Source: an uncultured Prevotellaceae bacterium
GTDB lineage: Bacteria > Bacteroidota > Bacteroidia > Bacteroidales > Bacteroidaceae
Direction of reading: 5' to 3'
Length of the DNA stretch: 64,000 bases
Assembly: GCA_947305005.1 (NCBI GenBank)
Contig: CAMZCM010000001.1
Coordinates: 1 to 64,000 of the forward strand
Program-made: the position numbers and the translations under genes
Shown: positions 47,003 to 57,636 of the stretch, piece after piece
Position numbering within the stretch: position 1 is the first letter of the stretch
Layout of the letters: each line of letters opens with the position of its first letter
Notes under the pieces: model-generated
Database searches by the model: none
Told to the model about the DNA's origin: nothing
Seen by the model: the letters and a program-made list of their open reading frames with translations, nothing else

Positions 47003-47773
47003 ATGTTAGATGATTCTCCTCTTTTCCGTATGATTGAGTTGGACGAGACCGTGTCCACCAATAATTTTTTGCAAGGTTACCATCCGCTGCAGCCAGTGGA
47101 GATAACACTTGTGACAGCTGAATATCAGACGGCTGGACGTGGGCAGCAAGGTAATTCGTGGGAATCGGCACGCGGGGAGAATCTGCTGTTTAGTCTTCTC
47201 GTATTTCCTACAACCCTACCTGCCACGCAGCTCTTTGTCCTTTCTGAAGCCATCGCCTTGAGTATTAAAGATACCATCAAGCATTTTTTGGATGAGAGCG
47301 GACAGAATGCTGACGGCAGAGAAGTGACGGTGAAATGGCCCAATGATATCTATGTAGATGACCGCAAGATAGCCGGTATTCTCATAGAGAATGACCTGCA
47401 AGGTGGCCACATCTGTCGTGCCATCCTCGGCTGTGGCGTGAATGTCAACCAGGAGGCTTTTGCCAGTGATGCTCCCAATCCCGTGTCGCTACGTCAGCTT
47501 CTGGGACATGAGACCGAGCGCAGCTTTGTCCTCAATGCGATTGTGGAAAACTTCGCTCGTCGCTACGCCGACATACAGAAAGGTTGCTATGAAGACATTC
47601 ACCAAGATTATCTGTCATCGCTTTATCGTCGAGAAGGCATCTATCCCTTCCACGACAGCAAAGGTCCATTTATGGCAGAGATAGCCGACGTAGAACCTAC
47701 GGGCTATCTCATCCTACGCGAAACGGACAACAGTCTGCGCCGCTATGCTTTTAAAGAAGTCAGTTATTCGTGA
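47003..47773 (+). CDS. birA: Biotin-[acetyl-CoA-carboxylase] ligase
   Basis: This 256-residue cytoplasmic enzyme activates biotin as biotinyl-AMP and attaches it to carboxylase carrier domains. The biotin/ATP-binding motif GRGQQGNSWES and the KWPNDIYVDDRKIAGILIE motif are both present. The N-terminal DNA-binding domain of E. coli BirA is absent, so it is unlikely to repress biotin genes. The 3' end overlaps that of convergent pyrH by 10 bases. Confidence 0.93.
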   Translation: MLDDSPLFRMIELDETVSTNNFLQGYHPLQPVEITLVTAEYQTAGRGQQGNSWESARGENLLFSLLVFPTTLPATQLFVLSEAIALSIKDTIKHFLDESGQNADGREVTVKWPNDIYVDDRKIAGILIENDLQGGHICRAILGCGVNVNQEAFASDAPNPVSLRQLLGHETERSFVLNAIVENFARRYADIQKGCYEDIHQDYLSSLYRREGIYPFHDSKGPFMAEIADVEPTGYLILRETDNSLRRYAFKEVSYS

Positions 47774-48471
47774 ACCAGGGTTCCGATGGGCTCGCCATCG
47801 ATGACACGACGCAAATTTCCATAGACATCCATGTTGAACACATAGATAGGTAGATGGTTCTCCTTACACATCGTTGTGGCCGTGAGGTCCATCACCTTCA
47901 AGCCTCTGTTATAGATTTCATCGAAGGTGATCTCATCGAACTTCGTGGCCGTAGGATCCTTCTCGGGATCTGCGGTATAGACACCATCCACACGGGTGCC
48001 CTTGAGCATCACATCGGCCTCAATCTCAATACCACGCAGAGAAGAGCCTGTGTCAGTAGTGAAGTAGGGGTTGCCTGTGCCAGCAGACATGATGACCACC
48101 TCGCCACGTTCCATCGCCTCAATGGCTTTCCATTTGGTGTAGAACTCACCGATAGGCTCCATGCGGATGGCTGTGAGAACACGGCTGGGTACACCGATAG
48201 CCCCGAGAGCTGAGCTGAGACCCAGAGAGTTAATCACCGTAGCACACATGCCCATCTGATCACCTTTCACACGGTCAAAACCTTTGCCGGCTCCGCTTAA
48301 GCCACGGAAGATGTTACCACCACCAATGACAATACCGATCTGTACGCCAAGATCGTGGATTTCCTTGATTTGTTGGGCATAGTCAGCCAGGCGGCGTTCG
48401 TCAATGCCATATCGCTGTTCACCCATCAGGCTCTCGCCGGAGAGTTTGAGAAGAATACGACGGAATTTCAT
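47764..48471 (-). CDS. pyrH: Uridylate kinase
   Basis: This 235-residue enzyme of the amino-acid-kinase fold phosphorylates UMP. Typical motifs are RILLKLSGESLMG at the N-terminus, VIGGGNIFRG for nucleotide binding, and VDGVYTADPEKDPTA. Length is normal. It is the last gene of the minus-strand run psd-pssA-pyrH, 12 bases after pssA. Confidence 0.96.
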   Translation of the reverse strand: MKFRRILLKLSGESLMGEQRYGIDERRLADYAQQIKEIHDLGVQIGIVIGGGNIFRGLSGAGKGFDRVKGDQMGMCATVINSLGLSSALGAIGVPSRVLTAIRMEPIGEFYTKWKAIEAMERGEVVIMSAGTGNPYFTTDTGSSLRGIEIEADVMLKGTRVDGVYTADPEKDPTATKFDEITFDEIYNRGLKVMDLTATTMCKENHLPIYVFNMDVYGNLRRVIDGEPIGTLVHE

Positions 48472-48483
48472 ATTGAGTGTTTT

Positions 48484-49188
48484 TTAGTGCCAACCCAGCT
48501 TCCATGAGAGAAGCGAGAGAGCGATGTACCATAAAATAATGCAGGCAATAGCGGTAGCGTCCATGAACATGAGGAGCAGGACGATGCAACCTGCGAGGAA
48601 GATGTATTTCACACGATTGTCCTGCCACGAGAGGTTCTTGAACTTCAGCGCAAAGAGAGGAATCTCTGCGATGAGGAAGAAACTGAACATCAGCATAAAC
48701 AGGAAAAGGAATACCGCATTGAAACGGGGCGAAGCCAAGAAGGGCAGCTGGCCAACAATCAAGGCGCCCCAGAAGAGGGCATTGGCAGGAGTGGGAAGTC
48801 CGATGAAGCTGGTCGTCTGACGCTCATCGAGATTGAACTTGGCCAAGCGAAGTGCGGAGAAAGCCGCCATGATGAATGCCGTATAAGGCATATAAGGCAT
48901 CAGCGGCTGCAGCCACTCAGGATATTGCATGAGACCGAAGAGCTGGAAGAGCATCGCTGAGGGGGCAACACCAAAGGTGACGACATCGGCCAGCGAGTCC
49001 AATTCCTTGCCGATAGGTGAACTGATACCTAAAGCACGAGCGGCCATTCCGTCGAAGAAATCAAAGACAGCTCCCAAGATAATCATGAGAAGAGCCCATC
49101 CGAAATGACCATGAAAAGCTGCGCCCGTAGCCATACAACCGCAGATGAGATTGCAACAGGTGAGGGCGTTGGGAAAATTCAACAACAT
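48484..49188 (-). CDS. pssA: CDP-diacylglycerol-serine O-phosphatidyltransferase
   Basis: This 234-residue inner-membrane enzyme joins serine to CDP-diacylglycerol. The CDP-alcohol phosphotransferase signature spans FFDGMAARALGISSPIGKELDSLADVVTFG (about residues 43-72), with the conserved Asp/Gly/Arg pattern. Several hydrophobic helices follow. The ATG at 49188 is chosen because it gives the usual start (MLLNFPNALTCCN) 7 bases after the psd stop. With psd it forms the phosphatidylethanolamine pathway, using the product of cdsA. Confidence 0.93.
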   Translation of the reverse strand: MLLNFPNALTCCNLICGCMATGAAFHGHFGWALLMIILGAVFDFFDGMAARALGISSPIGKELDSLADVVTFGVAPSAMLFQLFGLMQYPEWLQPLMPYMPYTAFIMAAFSALRLAKFNLDERQTTSFIGLPTPANALFWGALIVGQLPFLASPRFNAVFLFLFMLMFSFFLIAEIPLFALKFKNLSWQDNRVKYIFLAGCIVLLLMFMDATAIACIILWYIALSLLSWKLGWH

Positions 49189-49195
49189 AGTGATT

Positions 49196-49888
49196 TTACA
49201 ATTTGGCGATAATGGTCTTATTGCCCGTGGTCTTTTGTCCCACAACAACTTGAGGCTTGCTGCTCAAAGGTAGATAGATATCCACACGGGAACCGAATTT
49301 AATAAAGCCGAGATGCTCATCAACGAAGCACTCTTCTCCCTCGTTGGGATAAGTGACAATTCGGCGTGCCATAGCACCAGCCACCTGACGAATCAGTAGC
49401 TCTGTTCCGTCCTCCATCTCTATAACGATGGTGGAACGCTCATTGTCAGTGCTGGCTTTGGGTAGCCATGCGGCTTGGAAACGTCCATTGTAATGGCGCA
49501 CCGTCTTAATGACGCCATCCACAGGAATCCAATTCGCATGAACATTAAACAAGCTCATGAAAATACTGACCATGAGACGGCGGTCGTGGAAATACTCGTT
49601 CTCATCGACTTCCTCAACAACGACAATCTTTCCGTCAGCGGGGGCCAAAACGATTCCCTCTGTATCGCCCTCATACAGGCGTATGGGACAGCGAAAGAAA
49701 TTGACGACCACCAAATAGACGGCAGCAAGGAAGATCGATATTGACAAGAACCAAATACTTTCATAGCCAAAAACATAGCCAAACAACCAACAAACGGCCA
49801 CGGAGAAGATGGCTCCGAGGATGAGTGTTTCGGTTCCTTCGCTATGAAGGCGGATGTTTTTCTTGAGTTTTTTTAGAGGTTTTACCAT
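49196..49888 (-). CDS. psd: Phosphatidylserine decarboxylase
   Basis: This 230-residue short-form (Psd type II-like) membrane enzyme makes phosphatidylethanolamine. It has N-terminal hydrophobic helices (about 25-65). The core motif is [19 protein letters not shown], and the [10 protein letters not shown] segment holds the Gly-Ser autocleavage site that yields the pyruvoyl group. The ATG at 49888 ([10 protein letters not shown]) is preferred. An ATG at 49909 is possible but would leave almost no leader after the promoter element. Confidence 0.92.
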   Translation of the reverse strand: MVKPLKKLKKNIRLHSEGTETLILGAIFSVAVCWLFGYVFGYESIWFLSISIFLAAVYLVVVNFFRCPIRLYEGDTEGIVLAPADGKIVVVEEVDENEYFHDRRLMVSIFMSLFNVHANWIPVDGVIKTVRHYNGRFQAAWLPKASTDNERSTIVIEMEDGTELLIRQVAGAMARRIVTYPNEGEECFVDEHLGFIKFGSRVDIYLPLSSKPQVVVGQKTTGNKTIIAKL

Positions 49889-49922
49889 GCAAAAAAGGCT
49901 TCTTAACATCGCTTTCGCACGA

Positions 49923-49953
49923 CAAAAGTAATCATTATTTATTTTGTGACAAA
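49923..49953 (-). promoter_or_regulatory. psd-pssA-pyrH promoter
   Basis: On the minus strand TTTG (49953-49950) is followed after 19 bases by TACTTTTG (49930-49923). The psd ATG is 34 bases further on. Confidence 0.65.
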
Positions 49954-49968
49954 AAAAAGTACGTGTTT

Positions 49969-50000
49969 TTTGGCAGATTGATAAAAGAAATGTACTTTTA
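49969..50000 (+). promoter_or_regulatory. dnaE promoter
   Basis: TTTG (49969-49972) and TACTTTTA (49993-50000) are 20 bases apart. The last base of the element is the A of an upstream in-frame ATG, which therefore cannot be the start; the ATG at 50018 is. Confidence 0.6.
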
Positions 50001-50017
50001 TGCCCGTTTTTATGCCC

Positions 50018-53000
50018 ATGGAGAAATTTGTTCATCTTCACGTTCACACTCAATACTCGTTACTTGACGGTCAGGCGAGCATTCCCAAGCTCGTAGAAAA
50101 GGCCATCAAGGACGGGATGCCTGGTATGGCAATCACCGACCACGGGAACATGATGGGCGTGAAGGAATATTTCAATTATATCAACAAGAAGAATAAGGCG
50201 TTGAAGGAGGAAGGAAAGGAACCTTTCAAGCCTATATACGGCTGCGAAATGTACGTGGCTGAACGTACGCTTTATGATCGTGATAAAGAAATTGACAAGC
50301 GACGTTATCACTTAGTGGTGCTGGCTAAGAATGAAGTGGGTTATCATAACCTCATCAAACTGGTATCCAAATCATGGGTGGACGGCTTCTATTCCCGACC
50401 ACGCACCGACCGTAATGAGCTGAAGGCACACCATGAAGGACTCATCGTTTGCTCTGCCTGTTTAGCTGGCGAAGTGCCCAGAAAGATTCTCGCAGGTGAC
50501 ATGCAAGGTGCAGAAGATACCATTAAATGGTATAAGGAGGTCTTCGGAGACGATTATTATTTGGAGCTTCAGCGTCACGAAGTGCGTGACCCGAACCAAC
50601 GTGCCAATCGCGAGACATATCCTCTGCAACAACAGGCCAATAAGGTTATATTGGAACTGGCCAAGAAATATGATATAAAGGTCGTCTGCACCAACGACGT
50701 CCACTTTGTCGATGCCGATAATGCCGAGGCTCATGACCGTTTGATTTGCTTAGGCACTAACCGCGATTTGGATGATCCCAAACGTATGCTGTACTCCAAA
50801 CAGGAGTGGTTCAAGACAACAGCAGAGATGAATGAGATATTCCAGGATGTGCCCGAAGCGCTGTCCAATACGTTGGAGGTGCTGGACAAGGTGGAGTTCT
50901 ATAGCATTGACCATCGGCCCATCATGCCGACCTTTCCTATTCCGAAATCTTTTTCGACAGAAGAGGAATACCGAAAGAAATTTACGAATCAGGATCTCTT
51001 TGATGAGTTCACACGCGACGAGAACGGAAATGTTGTTCTCAGCCAAGAGGATGCAGAGAAGAAAGTCAGCCAGCTGGGCGGTATCGATAAGCTTTACCGC
51101 TTGAAGTTGGAAGCAGACTACCTGAAACACCTTACTTATATAGGCGCGTCGCGCGTGTATGGGAATCCTCTTTTAAAAGATGTTGATGACCGCCTTCGTT
51201 TTGAACTGCACATCATGAAGACGATGGGTTTCCCGGGCTACTTCCTGATTGTGCAGGATTATATCAACGCTGCGTTTCATGAGTTGGGTGTCAGCGTGGG
51301 ACCAGGTCGTGGTTCAGCTGCTGGCAGCGCTGTGGCTTACTGCTTAGGTATCACCAAGGTAGATCCTATTAAGTACGATTTGCTGTTTGAGCGTTTCCTG
51401 AATCCTGATCGTATCTCACTTCCTGATATTGATGTTGATTTTGATGACGACGGTCGCAGCAAGGTCCTCTCGTGGGTCACGCAGAAATACGGAGAGAATA
51501 ACGTAGCTCACATCATCACTTACGGCACGATGGCAACAAAGTCGGCGCTGAAGGATGTGGCCCGCGTGCAGAAACTCCCCCTTGACACCACCAACCAACT
51601 GGTCAAGACCATTCCCGATCGTCTGCCTGACGCGCCCGATGGGACACCGCGTAAGATGAACTTGAAGAACGCTATTCTTTGCGTTCCAGAACTGCAGCAA
51701 GCTGCGGCATCGCCCAATCCCGTTATGCGTGACACCATTCGCTATGCCCAGATGTTGGAGGGTAATATCAGGAATACGGGCGTTCACGCTTGCGGTGTCA
51801 TCATCTGTCGTGACGATGTCAGTGATTGGGTGCCTGTCAGTACGGCTGAAGACAAGGACACAGGTGAACGTATTCGCTGCACTCAGTATGAAGGCTCTGT
51901 GATTGAAGATACGGGTCTTATCAAAATGGACTTCCTTGGGCTGAAGACACTCAGTATCATTACCGAAGCCCTCAATAATATCCATGAAAGTCTGGGCATT
52001 GATATCGATATTGAGAAGATAGATATCGAGGATCCTGCCACCTATCAGTTGTACTGCGACGGTCGCACCGTAGGAACCTTCCAGTTTGAGTCGGCGGGTA
52101 TGCAGAAATACCTTCGTGAGTTGCAACCCTCCACTTTCGAGGACCTTATTGCCATGAATGCCTTGTACCGTCCGGGCCCCATGGATTATATCCCTGATTT
52201 CATTGATCGCAAGCAGGGACGCAAGCCTGTGGAGTATGATATCCCATGCATGGAGAAGTACCTGAAGGACACCTATGGTATCACGGTCTATCAAGAGCAA
52301 GTGATGTTATTGTCAAGGCAGTTGGCCAGCTTCACTCGAGGCGAGAGCGACACGCTCCGCAAAGCCATGGGTAAGAAGCTGAAAGATAAGCTGGATCACC
52401 TCAAGCCTAAGTTCATTAAGCAGGGAACTGAGAATGGACACGACCCGAAAATCTTAGAAAAGATCTGGGGCGATTGGGAGAAATTTGCCTCCTATGCTTT
52501 CAACAAGAGTCATGCCACCTGCTATTCGTGGGTAGCTTATCAGACAGCTTTCCTTAAAGCGAACTTCCCCGCTGAGTATATGGCTGCTGTGATGAGCAGG
52601 AGCCTTGATGACATCACGGAAATAACCAAATTGATGAATGAATGCAAGGCCCTGGGCATTAGCGTATTGGGACCTGATGTCAACCAGAGCCGTAAACGAT
52701 TTAGTGTCGATGATGACGGAAATGTCCGTTTTGGTCTTGGTGCCATCAAAGGGTTGGGAGAGAGTGCCGTAGAAGCAATTCTCGTAGAACGAGAACGAAA
52801 TGGTCATTTCAAAAACATCTTTGATTTCGTTCAGCGTGTAAGCATCCCGGCCGTCAAACGCAGCGGATTGGAAAATCTTGTTCTTAGCGGCGCACTGGAC
52901 GACTTCAAGGAAATTATGCGTGAACAGTATTATGGCACGAATGCCAAAGGTGATCTTTTCATTGATGTTCTGATACGCTATGGAACACTTTATCAGGAAA

Positions 53001-53740
53001 GTAAGCAAGATGCCAGCACCTCATTGTTCGGTGACTTTGACAGCGTAGAGATTGCCACTCCAGCCATCCCGCAGGATTATGAGATATGGTCGAATCTGGA
53101 ACGCCTGAACAAGGAGCGCGAACTGGTCGGCATCTATTTGTCGGCACATCCGCTGGATGATTTTTCCATCATCTTGAAAGATGTCTGCACGACCAGCATG
53201 ACAGAACTGCAGCATAAGGAACAGTACCTCAACCAAGATATCACTTTCGGTGGCATTGTCACCAACGTAAGAAATGGTGTGGGCAAGAGCGGACAGCCTT
53301 ACGGTATTGTTTCTATCGAAGACTACTCCGGTACTGGTGAACTACCGCTATGGGGACAGGACTGGGCGACATGGGGCAACTACATGGGCGTTGGCAACAG
53401 CATCTATATCCAAGCTCGTGTACAACCTGGAAGATTCAATCCCAACCGTATTGACTTGACGATTGGGAAAATTGAGTTCCTTTCCGACGTCAAAGACCAG
53501 CTTATTGATAGCATCACGATTTCATGTCCTCTTACGGAGCTGAATGATGACATGGTACTCACGTTATCAACGCTGACGGACGACTCGCCTGGAAATGCGA
53601 TGCTCTATTTTAATATCCTTGACCCCGAAGGCAAACAAAACCTCAAACTCCAATCACTGAATAAGCGAATCAATGTCGAGCAAAAGCTGTTGGATTATAT
53701 TGAGAGTCAGGAACACCTTTCCTACAAAATCAATGTCTGA
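50018..53740 (+). CDS. dnaE: DNA polymerase III alpha subunit
   Basis: This 1,240-residue replicative polymerase has an N-terminal PHP domain ([23 protein letters not shown]). The C-family polymerase palm has [12 protein letters not shown] with Asp472 and Asp474 as metal ligands. A helix-hairpin-helix region (about 820-880) and an OB-fold (about 1020-1110) follow. The length is normal for the DnaE1 type. The start [14 protein letters not shown] is the common family start. It is divergent from psd, and the promoters of the two genes are only about 15 bases apart. Confidence 0.97.
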   Translation: MEKFVHLHVHTQYSLLDGQASIPKLVEKAIKDGMPGMAITDHGNMMGVKEYFNYINKKNKALKEEGKEPFKPIYGCEMYVAERTLYDRDKEIDKRRYHLVVLAKNEVGYHNLIKLVSKSWVDGFYSRPRTDRNELKAHHEGLIVCSACLAGEVPRKILAGDMQGAEDTIKWYKEVFGDDYYLELQRHEVRDPNQRANRETYPLQQQANKVILELAKKYDIKVVCTNDVHFVDADNAEAHDRLICLGTNRDLDDPKRMLYSKQEWFKTTAEMNEIFQDVPEALSNTLEVLDKVEFYSIDHRPIMPTFPIPKSFSTEEEYRKKFTNQDLFDEFTRDENGNVVLSQEDAEKKVSQLGGIDKLYRLKLEADYLKHLTYIGASRVYGNPLLKDVDDRLRFELHIMKTMGFPGYFLIVQDYINAAFHELGVSVGPGRGSAAGSAVAYCLGITKVDPIKYDLLFERFLNPDRISLPDIDVDFDDDGRSKVLSWVTQKYGENNVAHIITYGTMATKSALKDVARVQKLPLDTTNQLVKTIPDRLPDAPDGTPRKMNLKNAILCVPELQQAAASPNPVMRDTIRYAQMLEGNIRNTGVHACGVIICRDDVSDWVPVSTAEDKDTGERIRCTQYEGSVIEDTGLIKMDFLGLKTLSIITEALNNIHESLGIDIDIEKIDIEDPATYQLYCDGRTVGTFQFESAGMQKYLRELQPSTFEDLIAMNALYRPGPMDYIPDFIDRKQGRKPVEYDIPCMEKYLKDTYGITVYQEQVMLLSRQLASFTRGESDTLRKAMGKKLKDKLDHLKPKFIKQGTENGHDPKILEKIWGDWEKFASYAFNKSHATCYSWVAYQTAFLKANFPAEYMAAVMSRSLDDITEITKLMNECKALGISVLGPDVNQSRKRFSVDDDGNVRFGLGAIKGLGESAVEAILVERERNGHFKNIFDFVQRVSIPAVKRSGLENLVLSGALDDFKEIMREQYYGTNAKGDLFIDVLIRYGTLYQESKQDASTSLFGDFDSVEIATPAIPQDYEIWSNLERLNKERELVGIYLSAHPLDDFSIILKDVCTTSMTELQHKEQYLNQDITFGGIVTNVRNGVGKSGQPYGIVSIEDYSGTGELPLWGQDWATWGNYMGVGNSIYIQARVQPGRFNPNRIDLTIGKIEFLSDVKDQLIDSITISCPLTELNDDMVLTLSTLTDDSPGNAMLYFNILDPEGKQNLKLQSLNKRINVEQKLLDYIESQEHLSYKINV

Positions 53741-53817
53741 CAGCAGTCTTTGGTATAACTTTTGCAAATATCACTTTATCATATTCTATTGTATAACTTT
53801 ATCAAAAACGAAAAATT

Positions 53818-54132
53818 ATGGCACTAGCTATTACAGATTCCAATTTTGAGGAACTCATGGCTGAAGGCAAGCCTATGATGGTTGACTTTTGGGCAACTTG
53901 GTGTGGCCCTTGTAAGAAAATCGGTCCCTACGTAGAAGAACTGGCTCAACAGTATGAGGGGCAGGCAATTATCGGTAAGGTTGACGTGGATGACAACGAC
54001 CAGCTCGCCATCCGCTTCGGCATCCGTAATATCCCTACGATTCTCTTCTTCCGCAACGGCGAGGTCGTCGATAAGCAGGTTGGCGCTGCACCAAAGGCAG
54101 CTTTGGAAGCCAAGCTGAAGAGCATCCTCTAA
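53818..54132 (+). CDS. trxA: Thioredoxin
   Basis: This 104-residue cytoplasmic disulfide reductase has the active site WATWCGPCKK (Cys29, Cys32) and the cis-proline loop NIPTILFF. It has no signal peptide. The 77-base gap after dnaE contains near-matches to the promoter consensus (TAACTTTTG at about 53756), so it may be transcribed separately. Confidence 0.95.
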   Translation: MALAITDSNFEELMAEGKPMMVDFWATWCGPCKKIGPYVEELAQQYEGQAIIGKVDVDDNDQLAIRFGIRNIPTILFFRNGEVVDKQVGAAPKAALEAKLKSIL

Positions 54133-54163
54133 GTATCTTATTCATTCACTGATTCCCGCCATT

Positions 54164-54487
54164 ATGTCAGACGAACTATTTCTCGACGCCACTGATGATA
54201 TCAAATGTGTCGAATTCATCAGAAATTATCTGCCTCAAGAGCAGAAAGACCGTTTCACGGATGATGACCTTTTCTATTTCACCGACCTATTGGCAGACTA
54301 TTATGTCGAAAGCGGCATCTTAGATCAGGAGCCTGATGATGATGGCTTCGTTGAAATTGATACAGAAGCCATCGCTGAAGTCCTTGCCCAACGAGCCAAG
54401 AAAGAGAAATATGGTGATTTTGCACCTGAAGACCTTGTATGGGTGGTGCAGGGCGAATTGGAATACGGTGAACAGGACGAAGAATGA
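54164..54487 (+). CDS. Acidic conserved small protein of unknown function
   Basis: This 107-residue protein is strongly acidic (many Asp/Glu, ending QGELEYGEQDEE) and probably mainly helical, with no signal peptide or membrane segment. I do not recognise a functional family. It lies 31 bases after trxA and its stop overlaps the next start as ATGA, so it is likely co-expressed with the LuxR-type regulator. Confidence 0.7.
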   Translation: MSDELFLDATDDIKCVEFIRNYLPQEQKDRFTDDDLFYFTDLLADYYVESGILDQEPDDDGFVEIDTEAIAEVLAQRAKKEKYGDFAPEDLVWVVQGELEYGEQDEE

Positions 54488-55098
54488 TTCCACGCATTGC
54501 CATCATCAACAAGAATACGCTGGAGGCCACAGGGCTGAAGTCCATCATCGGTGACATTGTCCCGAAGGTGACGGTCAGTGTGTTTTCTTCTGTCAAGGCA
54601 ATGCTCCATGAACAAGATGAAGAAGTGCCTTTCGTGCACTTCTTCGTTTCTTCACAGAACCTTGTAGCAGAACCTGATTTCTTTTTGGCTCATCCTCGTC
54701 AGACCATTGTGCTGACCTCGCGAGCCCTGAAGAATCCGTTGTTCTCTCATTTCAAGACCCTCAATACTTCTATGGCTGAACATGAGCTGGTGAAAGCCTT
54801 TTTGTCGCTGCATCAACAGGCTCATGGCAGCGCTCCTCACAGCGGCTTTCATCACGGCTTTGTTCCTGAGGAAGAGGTGATGACTCCTGCTTTAGAGATT
54901 AGTTCACGCGAGACAGAAGTGTTGGCGTTGGTGGCACGCGGCTTCACCAACAAGGAAATAGCCGATCGGTTGTGTATCTCTCTGCCTACCGTTATCAGTC
55001 ATCGCAAGAACATCTGTGAGAAGCTGAACCTTCGTTCCGTCTCTTCGCTCACCATCTATGCCGTCACCCACGGCATTGTCCGTGTGGATGAGATATAA
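54484..55098 (+). CDS. LuxR-type DNA-binding protein with a degenerate receiver domain
   Basis: This 204-residue protein has an N-terminal region the size of a receiver (about 1-115) and a C-terminal LuxR-type helix-turn-helix (about 139-200; SSRETEVLALVARGFTNKEIADRL). The acidic pair and phospho-acceptor Asp of a true receiver are not recognisable (the equivalent stretch reads VHFFVSSQNL), so ordinary phosphorylation is unlikely. It is convergent with the TonB receptor gene, four bases away. Control of that receptor is a reasonable guess but not shown. Confidence 0.85.
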   Translation: MIPRIAIINKNTLEATGLKSIIGDIVPKVTVSVFSSVKAMLHEQDEEVPFVHFFVSSQNLVAEPDFFLAHPRQTIVLTSRALKNPLFSHFKTLNTSMAEHELVKAFLSLHQQAHGSAPHSGFHHGFVPEEEVMTPALEISSRETEVLALVARGFTNKEIADRLCISLPTVISHRKNICEKLNLRSVSSLTIYAVTHGIVRVDEI

Positions 55099-55102
55099 TA
55101 TC

Positions 55103-57634
55103 TTAAAACCGGAAACGTAGTTGTAGTCCAAGCTCCGCAGGACGGGTGTATTGTGCAAAGCCCCGCTGCATTGTCTCAAAATAGAATGTCTGAATGCGTT
55201 GTGACAGCAGGTTGTTCCCATACACTGCCACTTCTGTATCTAATTTGGTAACACGGCGGTAGGACAATCGCGCATGGAGTGTGCCTGCGAAATCCTGCCA
55301 GACGTCATTGCTCTCTGTCCAATAGATTCTTCCGGCACCACGATAATCTGCGTGAAGCGTGATGACATCACCCTTTGTTCCTGCTACAGGCCATTCTTTG
55401 GAGGCTCCGATGGAGAATGTGTTGCGAGGGATGAACGGTACAAAGGTATATGGCGTCTCATTGCGTAATTGGGCATAGGTGTAACCGTATGCTGTCTGTA
55501 GCAGGAAAAGATCGGTGACGCGGAAACGCAATGCCACCTCACCGCCAATGCTGCGGCTCTTACCAGAGTTGACCGTCACACGTCCCAGTCCCCCAGAGGA
55601 CATCTTGGAGACTTGCTGGTCAGAGGTCTCCATCCAGAAGGCGGCGATGTCTGCCGTCAGTCGTCCTTCCCAGAAGTTCAGGTGGGCCCCCACTTCATAG
55701 TTCCATGTCGTTTCCGGCTTGTACCACGTGGCCGCATCCACGTCCGTCGCCTTTTGTGTACCCATCTGAATGAGCAATGTCCTGACGGTCTGCTTGGCAT
55801 CGGTCGGCATCATTGTCACATTGTCCACCACCGGAACGGTAGCGTTGGCCACATTCTTCATAATGGCTGTCTGCATTCTTGTCTGCAGCAGGTCGCTGAA
55901 CATCTGGATATTATAGCCGCCTGAACGATAGCCTCTGGATACGGTGGCATAGAGAGTAGAAGGGTTGCTTAGTGTCTCTTGTGCAAAAGCATATTGTAAA
56001 GTGACACGTGGCAGCAGCTGTAGATATTCTTTCTGTAAACTACCATTCAGTCCGTCTGCTACCTTATAGTTACGTGCTGGAACCAAGTTCATGCCGCTGT
56101 TTACGGAGCCGTCTGGATAGGTCAGGCGGCCTCCTAACCCATAGCGATGCGTGAAGCTGTAACCAGCGTCGTAGCTGAGGTCGAAGTGCTCGTAGTCAAG
56201 TCGCAAGCCTGCCGTTAGCGTCAGGTTCTTAGCGCCGAACAGATTCCTGAACGTGCTCTGGTGGAAAAGCGCACCATTGGTGACCGGTGTCTGATACGTC
56301 CCTGAGAAGGCCAGCTCATCACCTTGTATGTGGTCGCTGAACACGAAGTTCATCGTGTATTGCGGATTACCAGCGGCATCATGATTCGTCACTGTGGGCA
56401 GATGGGCATTGCCTTGTCGGTTGATCAGTCCGTTCAGCCAGGCGAGGCCGTCATCGTGAAAAGCTACAGGCGCCTCCGTCTCCAGCCACTGCCGGAAGCC
56501 TGCCGCCCCGAAGAGATAAGCGTAAGAGAAACCTTCTGAGCTCTTGTCTGCAGTCAGCGTCAGCGGCTTGTTGTTCTTCAGGATGAGCTCCTCAGAGACC
56601 GTTGAAGCGTTCTGTCGCTGCATGAGTGTATAGAGATGGGTTGAGGTGAAGTCCTGATCCAGATCCATCTGGTCGTTCAGGTGCTGGAACCCCATCACAC
56701 TGGTGAGCGTGACCTTCTCCCATTGTTTTTCCGCCGTCAGCCCTACGTTGGTCAGGTTCCTGCGATAGCCGCTGTGGCTGTCGTAGGCAATCTCACCCAC
56801 CTGTGTAGTCGGTTCTGGTGTGGAGGGCGAACCCGCCGTCCCTTGATACTCATAGGGATAACCGCCCTGCTTCAGCCATTCATGACTGGCTGCCAGTTCC
56901 AGATGCAAGTCGTTGGAAGGCTGAAAGACAAAGCGCATCCTTGCGCCAAGGTCCGTCTGTTCATCAATATACTCATTGTCGCGAGCTGCGTTGCGGAAAT
57001 AACCGCCATCACGCTCACCAAAGAGATTCACACTAAAGGCGAAGCGGTCATTGATGCGGTGGTAGTGAGTGGCACTGACCTGATGATGACCTATGCCGGC
57101 GCTTTTGCCGTCGGCTGCGCGCGCCCCATTGATGATGAGGTCTGTCCCCTGATAGTGCAAAGGGTTCTTGGTGAACATACGAATCACACCGCCCATCGAG
57201 TTACGCCCATAGAGCGTGCTCTGCGGCCCCCGCAGAACATCGATGCGGTCGATACCAGAGAAGTTGAAGTCGTAGCTGGCTGCCGACACCTGTGGCACGC
57301 CATCCACATACAACGCCACCGAGGGCGTGTTCACGCGTGAGCCTATACCTCTTATATATACGGCTGTCGTCAGACGTGAACCGTAGGCTGGGATAAATAG
57401 ATTCGGCACATGAGCTGACAGCGCCTTAACATCAGCGATGCCGCGTTCCTGCAAATCATCCTGTGCCAGAGAGGTCGAGGACAAAGGTTGCTGGCGCAAG
57501 CGCTGATCCTCCTTGGGCGTTGAAACCACTACGATTTCCTCGATGTCCGTGGTGCGCAGTGAGTCCACCGCTTCTATCTCTGGAACCGCAGTAGCAACAG
57601 ACAACAACGAAAGAGCTGTCAATAGAATGCTCAT
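55103..57634 (-). CDS. TonB-dependent outer membrane receptor
   Basis: This 843-residue protein has a short signal peptide and a TonB-box-like stretch (DIEEIVVVSTP, about residues 31-41). The plug domain spans about 50-165 (YIRGIGSRVNTPSVALYVDGV, VLRGPQSTLYGRNSMGGV). A 22-strand barrel follows, ending in GLQLRFRF. It lacks a carboxypeptidase-like N-terminal domain and a SusD partner, which suggests a small ligand such as a siderophore, haem or cofactor rather than a glycan. It starts two bases after the calycin-like lipoprotein stop, so the two are co-transcribed. Confidence 0.92.
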   Translation of the reverse strand: MSILLTALSLLSVATAVPEIEAVDSLRTTDIEEIVVVSTPKEDQRLRQQPLSSTSLAQDDLQERGIADVKALSAHVPNLFIPAYGSRLTTAVYIRGIGSRVNTPSVALYVDGVPQVSAASYDFNFSGIDRIDVLRGPQSTLYGRNSMGGVIRMFTKNPLHYQGTDLIINGARAADGKSAGIGHHQVSATHYHRINDRFAFSVNLFGERDGGYFRNAARDNEYIDEQTDLGARMRFVFQPSNDLHLELAASHEWLKQGGYPYEYQGTAGSPSTPEPTTQVGEIAYDSHSGYRRNLTNVGLTAEKQWEKVTLTSVMGFQHLNDQMDLDQDFTSTHLYTLMQRQNASTVSEELILKNNKPLTLTADKSSEGFSYAYLFGAAGFRQWLETEAPVAFHDDGLAWLNGLINRQGNAHLPTVTNHDAAGNPQYTMNFVFSDHIQGDELAFSGTYQTPVTNGALFHQSTFRNLFGAKNLTLTAGLRLDYEHFDLSYDAGYSFTHRYGLGGRLTYPDGSVNSGMNLVPARNYKVADGLNGSLQKEYLQLLPRVTLQYAFAQETLSNPSTLYATVSRGYRSGGYNIQMFSDLLQTRMQTAIMKNVANATVPVVDNVTMMPTDAKQTVRTLLIQMGTQKATDVDAATWYKPETTWNYEVGAHLNFWEGRLTADIAAFWMETSDQQVSKMSSGGLGRVTVNSGKSRSIGGEVALRFRVTDLFLLQTAYGYTYAQLRNETPYTFVPFIPRNTFSIGASKEWPVAGTKGDVITLHADYRGAGRIYWTESNDVWQDFAGTLHARLSYRRVTKLDTEVAVYGNNLLSQRIQTFYFETMQRGFAQYTRPAELGLQLRFRF

Positions 57635-57636
57635 AC

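Noticed and set aside
50000..50017. Upstream ATG of dnaE
   Set aside because: Its A is the last base of the -7 element; transcription should start after it.
55103..57634. SusC-type glycan receptor
   Set aside because: It has no carboxypeptidase-like N-terminal domain and no SusD partner; a small-ligand TonB receptor fits better.
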